Below, in pieces: positions 30,306-41,238 of a stretch of DNA of 64,000 bases (positions are counted from its first letter, which is position 1; each line of letters begins with the position of its first letter). The DNA comes from Euglena gracilis (taxonomy: Eukaryota > Euglenida > Euglenophyceae > Euglenales). Both the position numbers and the translations under genes were made by a program. The notes under the pieces are model-generated. The model was not told where the DNA came from and made no database searches. It saw only the letters and a list, made by a program, of their open reading frames with translations. The DNA is taken from contig CP154956.1 in NCBI GenBank assembly GCA_039621445.1, positions 13,876,166 through 13,940,165 of the forward strand, read 5' to 3'.

Positions 30306-30614
30306 TTACAAGATAGCTAGATACCTGCTTGAATGCATTTTTTGTTTGGGATTGTTGGCCCCCATGGCCCTGGCCCAAAGGCAGTATTGGCCTGCTGGTT
30401 GTTGCTTCTGCCTCTTACGGGGCCTTGTGACCACTGTCTGCCAGGGTCCGTGGCCGCCACTTTGGGGGGTTTGTTTTATTTCTGAAAATTTGTTTTGGGA
30501 ACGGGCAGACACGGTTCGAAGTGTTCGGTCCGCACCATCAGCTTGTCCAGCTGCTTCGGCTGCCTCTTCTTGAAGGTCTCCAGCGCTGTTGTGCTTTGAA
30601 ATTGCATCTTTCAT
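30306..30614 (-). pseudogene. DIRS gag 5' fragment (subfamily D)
   Basis: From ATG 30614 the frame reads MKDAISKHNSAGD and later GGHGPWQTVVTRPRKRQ, matching the gag start and signature of DIRS copies A-C. It stops near 30,306 and the rest of the element is gone. Upstream (30,740-30,900) lies its left terminus in minus orientation. A second copy is at 35,852-36,160. Confidence 0.6.
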
Positions 30615-30739
30615 TGAATTCCTTCCGCAAGCTTCAACAATTTCCAATGAAAGATTCTGTAGGAGCGTCTTTTTCAGGAAAATTTGAGGTGATTGATTGA
30701 CCCTCTTCTTTTCTGCCAATTCTCAGGTATTTGTAGTTC

Positions 30740-30900
30740 CTTTCTTCTGGGTGTCGAAGGGCAAATTAAGAATCAGCCAACTCCGGCGAAAAAGGCACCA
30801 AGCAGGGACTCCTAACCCAGCAAAAAAAACATCCGGACGGCACCGCTGGCGAGCAAGGCATGGCCTTAAAGGGGCAAAGTGTGGAGCCCGAGGTGGTGTG
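30740..30900 (-). repeat. DIRS terminal repeat, subfamily D
   Basis: Reading minus, it has the motif order of the left ends of copies A and B: GGAGCCCGAGG complement, GCAAGGCATGGCC complement, then CGCCGGAGTTGGCTGATTC and TTGCCCTTCGACACCCAG. The central part differs (GGACGGCACCGCTGG), defining a subtype seen again at 50,490-50,630. Confidence 0.55.
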
Positions 30901-31376
30901 CCCTGTCCCCCCACCTCTCGGTTGTTAACGCGGGACGCCAACCCCGTGTCCGCCCCCCCGAGGGGGAACCCGGGATCGACCTCCGGCGGCGTAGGATCTT
31001 TATTACCCACCTCAGTTTCAGGGGATCCCACACAAACTCGAATCCCTTCGGGCTCCATGCATACCCCCCCTTGCATATTCCCAAACATACCTGGGTCACT
31101 TCTGGGTAAAACCAGGGTGTGCTCAGGTCCCTGATTCCTACCCAATCCCATTGTCAGGTCCAGGGGGGGGGGGAAAGAACTCCCCGCCATCTGGACTCCT
31201 TCACAACCCCACACCATTCCTCCCAGATGAAACATTTCCAGCCTGTTTCTGGATAAATCCAAGGGCTGTGTTGGAAAAACAAAACCCAAACAAACAGGCA
31301 AAACAACCTGACTTCGCAACCAACAAAGCAAAGGTGATGGAGGTTCACGAGTGACCGTTCAGCCAATGAATGTTAC

Positions 31377-31498
31377 CGCGGTTTCAAATTCTGACAATGT
31401 CTTTGATTGAATTGCTTGACTTCTTTCAACGACGTTTCATAGTCGAAGAATCTTGACACCTTGCATCTTTGAGTAAACTTGGGAAACTGGGAAACCCA
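31377..31498 (-). CDS. Isolated candidate exon
   Basis: 122 bases between an acceptor-like TTTCCACAG and a donor-like CGCG|GTAACA on the minus strand are free of stops and read WVSQFPKFTQRCKVSRFFDY followed by ETSLKEVKQFNQRHCQNL. Composition is protein-like. No partner exon was found, so this may be a relic or a chance frame. Confidence 0.25.
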
Positions 31499-31499
31499 C

Positions 31500-32360
31500 T
31501 GTGGAAAGTGGAACATGAAAAACAAATGTGCAGAACGCGGGCAACTCAATGAGACTATGTGCCATACCAACCCCCGCCTCCCAATACTGCCCACTGCCAT
31601 TTTCACACTTATGCATGTGCTGGCTGGGTTATTGGAAGGTTACTGATTAGGCATGGCCACAGATTAGGATAGGAGCCTATGCCAAGGCACTCCCTACCTT
31701 AGGCGTCATTCCCTCCTCTCTTCCTGCGCCCTGTCCCCCAGGTCCCACACTCTGGAAAATGACTCTGGCCATTATTCCGTATGTGAGAACCCAACTTTCA
31801 TCCTGGAAGAAAAATCCAAAGTGCAAAGATATTTCTCCCCCATCATTCCAGGTCACAGGCCAGTTTAACCAACCACAGGGTCACACACTGGCTCGCACAA
31901 GCTTGCAAACAAACGGTCATTCACCTTTAGGGAGGCGCAGGGGCTATGTGCGGTCATAGCGACTCCTCGCACACACTCCCCCCCTTTTTAACGCTCAGAC
32001 AGACCTTGAATTCCCCCCGCCCCCCGTGAGGATGCCAAGAGGCACATTTCTTCCGCCTCGGCAGGAGGCACCCAAGGACCTGCCCCCCCCCAAAAACCTC
32101 AGGAGGGGCGGGACAACTTCTCCTCACTCTTCACATTGTTCGCGGGATGAGCGGACTCACCACGAGAAGCCTCACCCCCCCTTCAGCGGAGTGGATGTTC
32201 TTCCCGCAGGTTTCCCAGACCCCCCCACACCCCCCTACTCAACAAGTTTCTCCCAGAAACTTCTACACTCAACCGACCGTAGGGATGCGGGGTCCGGAAA
32301 CCTGCCTCACTCCACCAAAAAAAAATCTGATGTCAGCCCGAAGCACCGACACCTTCACGT
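31500..32360. other. No gene or repeat recognised
   Basis: Single-copy-looking sequence with C-rich stretches towards 32,000-32,360. No ORF with domain-like content is seen. Confidence 0.3.
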
Positions 32361-32369
32361 GGACACTTC

Positions 32370-33735
32370 CGGGACGCCCCCCCCCCCCCCGCTGGGAGGG
32401 AAGGCTCCACATGCAGGCGATATCTCCGCTGGGAAAACCTGTTCATCAGGGGCTGCCCCCCCCCTGGGACGGCTCGTTCACTGGAGTTTGCCCCCCGCCC
32501 TGGGAGGTCTTGACGGACCTCCTCGCAGAAAGGGCCCCACATTTTCAAGATGTCTCCCCCGCTAGGAAGGCACCGTTCTCAATGACTTCCCCCCCGCCCC
32601 TGTGGGGAGGGCTCAACATGCAAGCGACCTCACCCGCTGGGAAAGCCTGATCATTCGAGGACCCCCCCCCGGGAAGGTTCGCCGGATGCCTCCCTCCGGG
32701 AAGGCTATCACATTGAACACACCATTCCGGTCACAGGGTGGGGTTTTCACAGGTGAACCCGAAACCTGCCGTTAGGGTTTTCACCCACAGCCCTAGCCCT
32801 GCTTTCCCCCCCCCGCATGGTCCCTGGTCCCCCGTCGCCTCCCCCCCCCCCCCGGGGATTCTACTACGCTGGCCACTGGGTCATGGCCCGAGGGTGCTCT
32901 CGGAACCCTCTCCCCATCGTCCTCCGGGGGTTCTGACTCCGTTGGTCACTGCGTCAGGTAGGGGGTGCTCTCGGGACCCCCTCCCCCAGGACCGGTTCTT
33001 TATTCCTAGCGTGCTTCGGTTCTGAATCCAAGTCTCCACCGAATTTGGGCACATCACAGATACCAACTCCGGAAAAACTGTAAAACTGAAAGACTGGGGG
33101 GGGTCGCACCCTTTTCACTCCGACCTGCTTCAGCAGGCGGGGTAAGGACTCCCTATTGACCAGCCCCAGGCTTGGCACCCTTTGAAGTCCGGCCCTCACC
33201 TTTTCTGCAACCTGAGCTCTGCAGGGTCCCCTCCTCCACGGGAATAAAGACTCCATGTTTGAACCGAACTTCAAATCAAACTTTTCCACGTCACCCAACA
33301 CAAGATCCCCCACTGGGCACAACATGCAATCCAACTCGGAAGAGCTGCAGAACCAACCACACAAGAATGCCCCCTCGACAATCTTCGACGCCCACCCCAG
33401 GTCCATGGTTGCACGCCAACCTTGCTCCAGGATGGGTGAACTCCCTCCCCAGAGGTTCACAACCACAAAATGCTGTTTCTCGGGCTGCACCACCTGGGGT
33501 TGCCAAGGTCACAGCCACCCCCCACCCCCAGGTGGGCCCTTTCCTCGGTTGGTGTCCCCCCCCCCCTGAGAGGACTGACCCCCGGAACCCCCCCCCCCCC
33601 CACTGGGAGGTCTCCCTGAAAACAGTTGCCTCCCCCGCAGAGGCCCCTTTCATCGGTTGTTGTTCCCCCCTGCTGGGAGGACTGACCAAAAACGGGCTTC
33701 CCCGCTGGGAAGACTTCATGCAAGCCAAGTGTCTG
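32370..33735. repeat. C-rich degenerate repeat (CCCGCTGGGA motif)
   Basis: The motif C-run + GCTGGGAAGGC or CTGGGAGG recurs every ~35-60 bases at 32,385-32,700 and 33,590-33,720. The open frames here follow the repeat and lack features of a protein. The middle part (32,740-33,560) is C-rich without clear units. Confidence 0.35.
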
Positions 33736-34895
33736 TCATAAACTGTCATAAACGGGCGCCTGAATGGAAATCGACTAACATAAACGGTTTCCGATGTCTT
33801 GGAAATTGACCAACCTTTTGTTTCCTTTTTTTTAAATGCCTTTTTGTTCCGTTTTGGGACATTTTCAGTTTAAGCCTGAAACCTGTTAATGTCGACCACC
33901 ATTTTGTCTCTTTTTTTTGGAATGCTTTTTTCTTTTTTTCAATCTCTATATCAAGAACTGCTTCTTAAACACAGACTCTGACCTGAGTCTGCGTTTCGAA
34001 ACGCAGACTCAGGCCGAATAACAGACTCAGCGTTTCGAAACAGAGACTCAGGCCGGAGTCTGCGTTTTATTACAAACACAGATTTTGACCAAAGCCATGA
34101 ACACAGCCTTTTGCTATGGACACACCCTTGGCCCGAAATCCGATGATGTCAATATAATTGCAATACAGGCTTCGAGCCCAGAAAATAGGGTTGACATTGC
34201 CAAATAACTCCTCACCCGAAAGCTTTTCTTTTAGATGACCAGTGATGACAACTGGTTCAGGACAAATATGCCGAATGCTTTTTCTGAAGATCCAGAAAAT
34301 AATCTTAAGTACCGTCCTTCCGTCTGTTCCATCCAAAGTTCAGCCAGCTGTGATCACCTGGCCACAAAATTTGGTTTTTGTCTGATCCATAACTCCTCCA
34401 CAACCCCATAGGACCAAAAATGTCGAAAAAAATGGAAATACAAAATGTCCAAAAAATCACTAAAAATTCCCAATCTGACTAGCAACAAATTTCAATGGAA
34501 TGGAAATCGACTTTCATAAACGGGCGCCTGAATGGAAATCGACTTACATAAACGGGCGCCTGAATGGAAATCGACTGACACAAACGGGCGCCTGAATGGA
34601 AATCGACCGACATAAACAATTTCAGCCTGAAATCCGTTAATGTCAGTAGAATTTCAAGACAGGCGTCGGGCCCAGAAAATAGGTTTTAAACCCCACCCAA
34701 ATTGTCTTCCAAAACCCCTAGTCGTTTTTTTTCATTTTCCTTCATGTTTGAGTGATTTTTTTTTTAGCCGGGGGGGGTTTAAAATTTTTTCAGAGGGGGG
34801 TGGATTAATTTTTGGTGTTCGCTAGCGACTGCTCGGCCAGACCACGAAATGGTGCGGGGATTTTGTTCAACCCCTGATTCATCTCTCTCGCTCAG

Positions 34896-34961
34896 TACGA
34901 CATTGATTTGGAGAATTACGCCCCATTCGAAGCCAAGAAGAACCCGATGCATGGACATTAA
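34896..34961 (+). pseudogene. Duplicated terminal exon of the host gene
   Basis: Identical 66-bp exon with the same acceptor (CTCGCTCAG) and TAA as 27,486-27,551. No copies of exons 1-3 accompany it, so it can only be used as an alternative last exon of the same gene or is silent. Confidence 0.6.
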
Positions 34962-35851
34962 ATCCCACACATGTTGAACCTCCACTCGAATGCTCTTCCC
35001 ATTTCTTCCATCAACACCCCAGAGCAATGTGTGTGTGAAAGGAGGCAAACACCCATCCATTGGGGAAAAGGTCGCCTGATTTCACAGCAACAATCTTTCA
35101 CGCAAATGGTCTTTTTTTGCACAGGGGTGGCAAATTTCTTTTCACACATTGATCAGTTGGGCAAAATCAAAATTATTTACCAGAGTGAATGTTTTTTTTG
35201 ACTTTTTATCCTTTTTTCATAAGAGGAGGCAAAACTATTTGCTTGATGTTAAAAAAAGGGATGCAATTCTGCCTGGGACATCAAGCGTTTTCAATAGTTG
35301 CCCCGTGGACCTTTTAGGAAGGGTCCTCAGGCATGTCCGTCGTCGTCACCCTCCCAAAAAAAATAGTGCCGACCCCCCTCCACCCCCGGGAAGGCACAGG
35401 CCTTCTCGAAGTGCGCCAGCGTGGGCGGAGCTCGGCGATTTTTCAAGCTACTTCAAATTTCTGACTGGTAGACCCCCCCCCCAACGCCTCGGGCTCCGCA
35501 CTACCCTATCTATGTGCGGAACTTCCTTTCTCCACAGTTTGGCTCGATGCGGCCTGTATTTTCTCGCCGGCAGCTGCTCTTTGTTATTCTCTCCTTGCGT
35601 CTTCTCCTCGCTGTTTTTCGCGCCAGCAGCTGGCTGGGTTTGCAAACGTGAAGGGGAAGTTTGGATGTGCCAACAAGGACGCCCGTTCAAAGGTGGGAAA
35701 CCCTGCAGAAGTCAGGTTGGATCAGAACGGGTGAGGCCCAGACTTCCCTAAAGGCTAGGCGGGGGGATTCCAACAAGGCGGCCCTTCTCCGCCGTGGGAG
35801 GCCCTGATAAAGTCAGGTTGGGCCGGAAAGGGTGCGGAGCCCCCCCGGACA

Positions 35852-36160
35852 TTACAAGATAGCTAGATACCTGCTTGAATGCATTTTTTGTTTGGGATTG
35901 TTGGCCCCCATGGCCCTGGCCCAAAGGCAGTATTGGCCTGCTGGTTGTTGCTTCTGCCTCTTACGGGGCCTTGTGACCACTGTCTGCCAGGGTCCGTGGC
36001 CGTCACTTTGGGGGGTTTGTTTTATTTTTGAAAATTTGTGTTGGGAACGGGCAGACACGGTTCGAAGTGTTCGGTCCGCACCATCAGCTTGTCCAGTTGC
36101 TTCGGCTGCCTCTTCTTGAAGGTCTCCAGCGCTGTTGTGCTTTGAAATTGCATCTTTCAT
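35852..36160 (-). pseudogene. Duplicate DIRS gag D fragment
   Basis: Same MKDAISKHNSAGD start and DGHGPWQTVVTRPRKR signature as 30,306-30,614, from the segmental duplication. The frame is open but truncated. Confidence 0.55.
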
Positions 36161-36599
36161 TGAATTCCTTCCGCAAGCTTCAACAATTTCCAATGAAAGA
36201 TTCTGTAGGAGCGTCTTTTTCAGGAAAATTTGAGGTAATTGATTGACCCTGTTCTTTTATGCCAATTCTCAGGTATTTGTAGTTCCTTTCTTCTGGGTGT
36301 CGAAGGGCAATCGTACGACACCTCAGGCTCCGCACTTTTCCATTGTGAGGCCATGCCTTGCTCGCCAGCGGTTTGTTGTGTGATTGTTCGCTGCGCTGGG
36401 TTAGGAGGTCCCGCTTAGTGCCTTTTCGCCGGAGTTGGCTGATTCCTAACTTGCCCTTCGACACCCAGAAGAAAGGAAAAGAGTTCACGAACGAAGAAGA
36501 ACCGAGAAAAGAAGTCAATATCAATTCAATATCCAGAAGGACACGATCCAGACGAATAGCAATTGAGAATTCAATTATCAATTTTCAATTTTGACTTCA

Positions 36600-37842
36600 A
36601 TGAGCAATGCAGTGGAGAAGAAATTGGGATTACATGGCCACGGACGTCCTGGAGCAGTTGCCGCAGAAGCAGGAGAACTTGGAGATGCGGTCGACACGCG
36701 GCGAACCGTGGCCGTTTCCCCCCCCCCCAGACCCCCACCCCAGAAATTTCCCAGCCCAACCCCCCCCCCCCAGTGACGGCCACGGTCCTTGGACCACGGT
36801 GGCCAGAAGGCCCAGAAGACAAAAGTCTGCCCCAGCACTTGATGGGCAAAGGATGGGCCAGGGGGGCCCAAAATGCTCCACAATTGAACAACCACAGCCC
36901 ACACATGTGGGGCATCTCCCGCAAAGGCGCCCAGTCGCCTATGCAACAATTGGCCAAAGGATGGGGAGATGGAATCAAGGCCAAGGAGGACAACACTACA
37001 GGGGCCATGGGGGCCAGTTTTACAAGCAAATCCCCTCAGGAAGGGGCAGAAAAGGTCTGTCCAACCCCCCCAATTCATCTAACACAACAGCCCCTCTCAA
37101 GGGGAAAAGGGGGGGCCACAGCAGCCCCCCCAGATTTCAAGTGGGGTTGGAGGCCAAATCAAGGCCTGGAAGACCTACAGAAGGATTATGGAAAAAAATT
37201 TACACATGGAGACCTTGGAGACCAGCAGGGTGGACCCACAGTGGCCACCAAGAAGCTAAGGGGCATCATGCCCAACCAGCAGGGGGGACCCACAGTGGCC
37301 ACCAGGAAGCTAAGACAGCTGCTGGAGAAATCCCCCGAGGGACCCACAGAGGCCCTCTGCAAAAAAAGGGGGAAAAGGGGACCCACAGTGGCCCCTTTAA
37401 TGACTCAGCCTCAGGAGGAAAAGGGACCCACAGTGGCCCTTTTGGAGGGAGGGGCAGGAACCCCTCCTACATTTATTTCTCAATTCCCGATCAATCAATC
37501 AAGGGGGTGACCCACAAAGGCCCCCCTATGGTATGTCGCCCAACAACAAGATCATCCAGAGAGGTGAGCAGAGAGGGAGAGACTGCATGCACATCCACCC
37601 AGAAAAAATTTCTTTTTCCAAGGGCCCAAGCCCTAGGGGACCTAGGGGTGCAATGTCCAACATCCCCAACCCAGCCCCCCCAGAATCATCTTACCCTCCA
37701 GAAAATAAATTCAGTGGAGGAAATAAGGGGAGACACCCCCCTCCATCAAAGGCTGCAAAAAAGCCTAAAAGGTCCAACATCTCCAGCCAAGCCCCCCCAC
37801 AATCATCTGATCCAAGAAATCAATTGCATGGAGAAAAAATAA
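36600..37842 (+). pseudogene. DIRS copy A gag region, frameshifted
   Basis: ATG 36600 starts MSNAVEKKLGLHGHGRPG. The frame is lost around the C-runs at 36,718-36,770 and resumes in another frame with SDGHGPWTTVARRPRR, then GRWNQGQGGQHYRGHGGQF and HSGHQEAK/THRGP-type repeats rich in Gly, His and Gln. It ends at a TAA (37,840-37,842) where copy B has a Trp codon (TGG), and the same frame continues into RT. In B, gag and RT are one ORF, so A has at least one indel and one nonsense change. The protein is Gag-like by position and composition; the GHGPW motif is shared by all four DIRS copies here. Confidence 0.65.
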
Positions 37843-40760
37843 GGAGACACCCCCCTCCATCAAAGGCTGCAAAAAAGCCTGAAATGGTGGACAAAAAATG
37901 CCCCCCCAACAACATGTCAACTAATCAGGGATGGCATTCAACCCCCTTGGGTAAAACCACCAAAATTGTCCACCCACCCAAAACCCAGGGCAAATTTGAA
38001 CCTGAACCAAGCAGAAAAAATACTGCTGGATTACGAGAAATCTGGATCCGTAAAGAGGGTGAGGGATTCAACCACCCAGCACCTAATCCCCTGGTTTCTG
38101 ATTTCAAAACCAGAAGGGGAGCAGACAAAATGGAGATTAATAAGCGATTGCAGGGAAATAAATCAACGATTCCAAGTGAAACCTTTCAAGCTGGATCACA
38201 TCCAGCACATTTTTCCAGTGTTAGAAAAAGGCCACTGGGCAGCAAAAATAGACCTAAAAGATGCTTACTTCCACATCCCAGTGAGCCAGGCCCTAAGGCC
38301 ATTTCTAAGACATCAGGTGGGGGGGGCAGACCTGGGAATTCCAGGCAGGCTGTTTTGGCCTGAATGTAATGCCCCAGAATTTTATGTCAGTAATGAAGAC
38401 ATTCGAAAAGCTGTGGAGAAAAAGGGGCATCCAGGTATTTATTTACCTGGACGACATTTTACTGGTTGCCCCAACACAAAACATCTTACAAAATCACCTG
38501 AACACAGTGGTCAGGGATTTAATCAAATCAGGATTCAAAATCAATGTAAAAAAGTCCACCCTGCAGCCCACCCAAATCGTAAATCATCTTGGATTTCAGC
38601 TAAACTTCCAAGAGGGAAAATTGCAGGTGCCCCCCCAGAAAATAAAAACAGTAAAAAAGGAGCTGGGAAAAATGGTGAAGAAAGATTACATGTCAAAAAG
38701 GCAACTGGCTGCCGTTTTGGGCCAAATCAGATGCAATCTAATGGCCTTGCCCTTTCTAAGGGCCTTTACGGATGCCCTGGCAATTTTTTTGGTGGAAAAT
38801 TCCACAGCCCCCTGGGACTCAAAACACCCCATTTCTCAAAGAATAAAGGACCAATTAAGAGAATTATAACTTCTGCTGGACACATGGGGGGGCAGACCCT
38901 TCCCTCAAAGTGCAACCAGAGAGTTGCACTCACACAGCAGCACCCATGCCTGGGGGGGGCTGGACATTCCAACAGGAGAAATTGTGCAAGAATTTTGGAG
39001 GGAAAACTCCATTTTGCACATAAATGTCAAGGAATTAAGTGCAGCAATAAGCACAGTTCAAAGCCTCAGCCAGCCAGGAGAAACTGTGTCCCTGTCAGTG
39101 GACAATCAAGTAATTTACTATTACTTAACAAAAGGGGGGGGGGCAGAAAAGACCCCTTCAATTCCATGCTAAGACCCTTTTTCAAATGGTGCATGGAACA
39201 CAACATAAACCTACAAGTAAAGTGGGTTCCTTCACAGGAATGCCTGGCAGACCCCATAAGCAGGTGGGAAATGGACAGGGGGGATTATTCCCTGGACCCC
39301 CAACTTTTTCAATGGCTGGGGCAGCAGTTCAAAAATTACATAAACCTGAAAACAGACCTTTTTGCCTCACCAGGCAACAAAAAACTGCCACAATTTGTGG
39401 CCAGGTGGCCACACTGGGGAGCCACAGCAGTGGATGCATTACAATGTCCACTGGACAACATGGGGGATCTTTATGCAAACCCCCCCTGGTCTGTAATCCA
39501 AAAATTTCTCCCCAGATTAAAACTGTTTCCACAAACCAAAGTTTTGATGGTCACCCCCTACTTGGATTCAGCCACATGGTGGCCCCAATTAATAAAAATG
39601 AAAGTACCAGGGACCCCCTGCCTGAAAATCACCCCTTACAAGGGTATGTTCACCAATTGCAGGGGGGAAAAAATGCCACCCCCCAGGTGGCCCCTCCTTT
39701 GCATGATTTGCTCAGGCAAATTTTGGAGGGGAAACAAATACAAAATTCAACCATTACAGATTTCCTGGGAAGAAATCCCAGTTTGAAAAGGTACCAAAGT
39801 GCCTTTACGCTCTTATGGGTGATTCTGAAAAAAATGGGGGTGCCCCCCCCCTCTGAAGCCACCACTGACCAAGTGGTTGACGCTTTAGTTCAACTGTTTC
39901 AATTTTCAAAGGCCCAAGCACGCAATGCATACAGTGCTATGCTACTGATCCCTGGCTTTGGGGGCATGAGGTTCCATGCCATGTTGGCACCTTACAAAAG
40001 GCTTTGGAACCAAAACCTGGAGAAATATGGTGCATTCTGGGATCCCCTCCCAATCCTCCTGGGGCTGGCACAGTCCCCCCTGCCCTCTGATATATGTACA
40101 TTGCGTACACAACTCATTTTCTGTTCACGAATCCTCTGTTTATACAGAAGTTCTGATTTGGCACAGGTCCAAAGAACCACCAGTGTGTTGGGGGGGGGCA
40201 CCCTACATCAAAATTAAACGTAAAGGGCAAAAACTCCACAAGTGGGAGAGAGTTGTCTCCATTCCCCAGTGCCCCCAAATCAGTCCCTTTCATTTGATGA
40301 TGTCTTATGTGACAGCAACACGTTTCGTTATGAAACCTGGGGGCCCCCTTTTAATTACCTTAAAACCCCCTACAAAGCCATTAAGGCAGATACCATTGCT
40401 TCTATCACCAAAGACGTTTTGACCAAACAGGGGGTACCTCCCCATGTTTGGGGACCCCACTCCACCAGAGGGGCAGGGGTTGGTTTACTCAAAAAATTGG
40501 GCCTTTCTGCCCAAGAAGTTTGTGAAATTGGTCAATGGAAGGGGGTGGAGGCTTTCACAGCCCATTATCAAAGACTTGGTGCCCAAGGTTCTTTGGAGAA
40601 TGCCCTGGCCCCCCTTTTTTCAGTGCACAATCTGGCCTCACAATGGCAAAGTGCGGAGCCCGAGGTGTCTCGTACTCCCTCGAGGCAAGCCGAAAAGGGA
40701 GGAAGGGACACCGAGGGCGAAGCACAAAGACATTGTGAGCCCGACCCCCCCACCCATTTA
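37843..40760 (+). pseudogene. DIRS copy A RT-RNase H-MT-YR, multiply frameshifted
   Basis: The RT N-terminal part (LISDCREINQRFQ, AAKIDLKDAYFHIPVSQ, ~38,120-38,320) breaks at a G-run with one G more than needed (38,317-38,324). The catalytic VFIYLDDILLV (~38,435-38,465) is in the next frame, then RNase H (ELSAAISTVQSL, VSLSVDNQVIYYYLTK), then the Dam-like DLFASPGNKKLPQF and LYANPPWSVIQ (~39,355-39,500), then YR: LYRSSDLAQVQR (~40,135) and GPHSTRGAGVGLL, GQWKGVEAFTAHYQRL (~40,450-40,590). Another extra G at ~40,190-40,198 splits YR. All catalytic residues remain, so damage is limited to indels and could be partly assembly error. Confidence 0.7.
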
Positions 40761-41238
40761 AGAAAATTTGTCTTCAAACGCCCTCGGTCAGAAGATGGAG
40801 GCCAGGGGGGGGGGGGAGGTGGGGGGGGGACCCCCCCAGGGAAAAAGACAGCGCCATGGTCGCCACGTCGGAGACGGTGCAGCCAACTCCGGCGAGGCGG
40901 CACTAAGCGGGACGTCCTAACCCAGCGCAGCGAACAATCACACAACGATACCTCGGGCTCCGCACTTTGCCATTGTGAGGCCATGTCTTGCTCGCCGGCG
41001 GTTTGTTGTGTGATTGTTCGCTGCGCTGGGTTAGGAGGTCCCGCTTAGTGCCTTTTTTCGCCGGAGTTGGCTGATTCTTAACTTGCCCTTCGACACCAAG
41101 AAGAAAGGAACAGAGTCAACGAACGAAGAAGAACCAAGAGAAGAAGTCAATATCAATTCAATATCCAGAAGGACACGAACCAGACGAATATCAACTCAAA
41201 ACTCAAAACTCAATTATCAAATTTCAAGTTTGACTTCA

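Larger units (their letters stand above)
26302..30768. repeat. Segmental duplication, copy 1
   Basis: It is co-linear with 33,740-36,310, both ending at CGAAGGGCAA. Copy 1 is longer because it carries a 1,737-bp TIR element with an 8-bp target duplication and a 118-bp DIRS-end insert. It includes the terminal host exon and a DIRS gag fragment. Confidence 0.75.
33740..36310. repeat. Segmental duplication, copy 2
   Basis: Co-linear with 26,302-30,768. It keeps the pre-insertion state at two sites (35,378-35,400 and 35,605-35,615), contains block P copy 3, a second terminal host exon and a second gag D fragment, and ends where DIRS copy A begins. Confidence 0.75.
36311..40945 (+). mobile_element. 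DIRS-type retroelement, copy A
   Basis: The left end (36,316-36,455) carries the inverted terminal repeat (GCAAGGCATGGCC complement, TTGTTGTGTGATTGTTCGCT, CGGAGTTGGCTGATTC). The right ITR (40,888-40,945) is its reverse complement. An internal complementary region at ~40,631-40,740 pairs with the left extension (36,316-36,350). Coding order is gag, RT, RNase H, Dam-like domain, YR. It is joined directly to copy B. Frames are broken at several G/C runs. Confidence 0.75.

Noticed and set aside
32026-33741. Pro-rich frames of 160-190 codons
   Set aside because: They arise from a C-rich degenerate repeat and lack any domain or stable frame choice.
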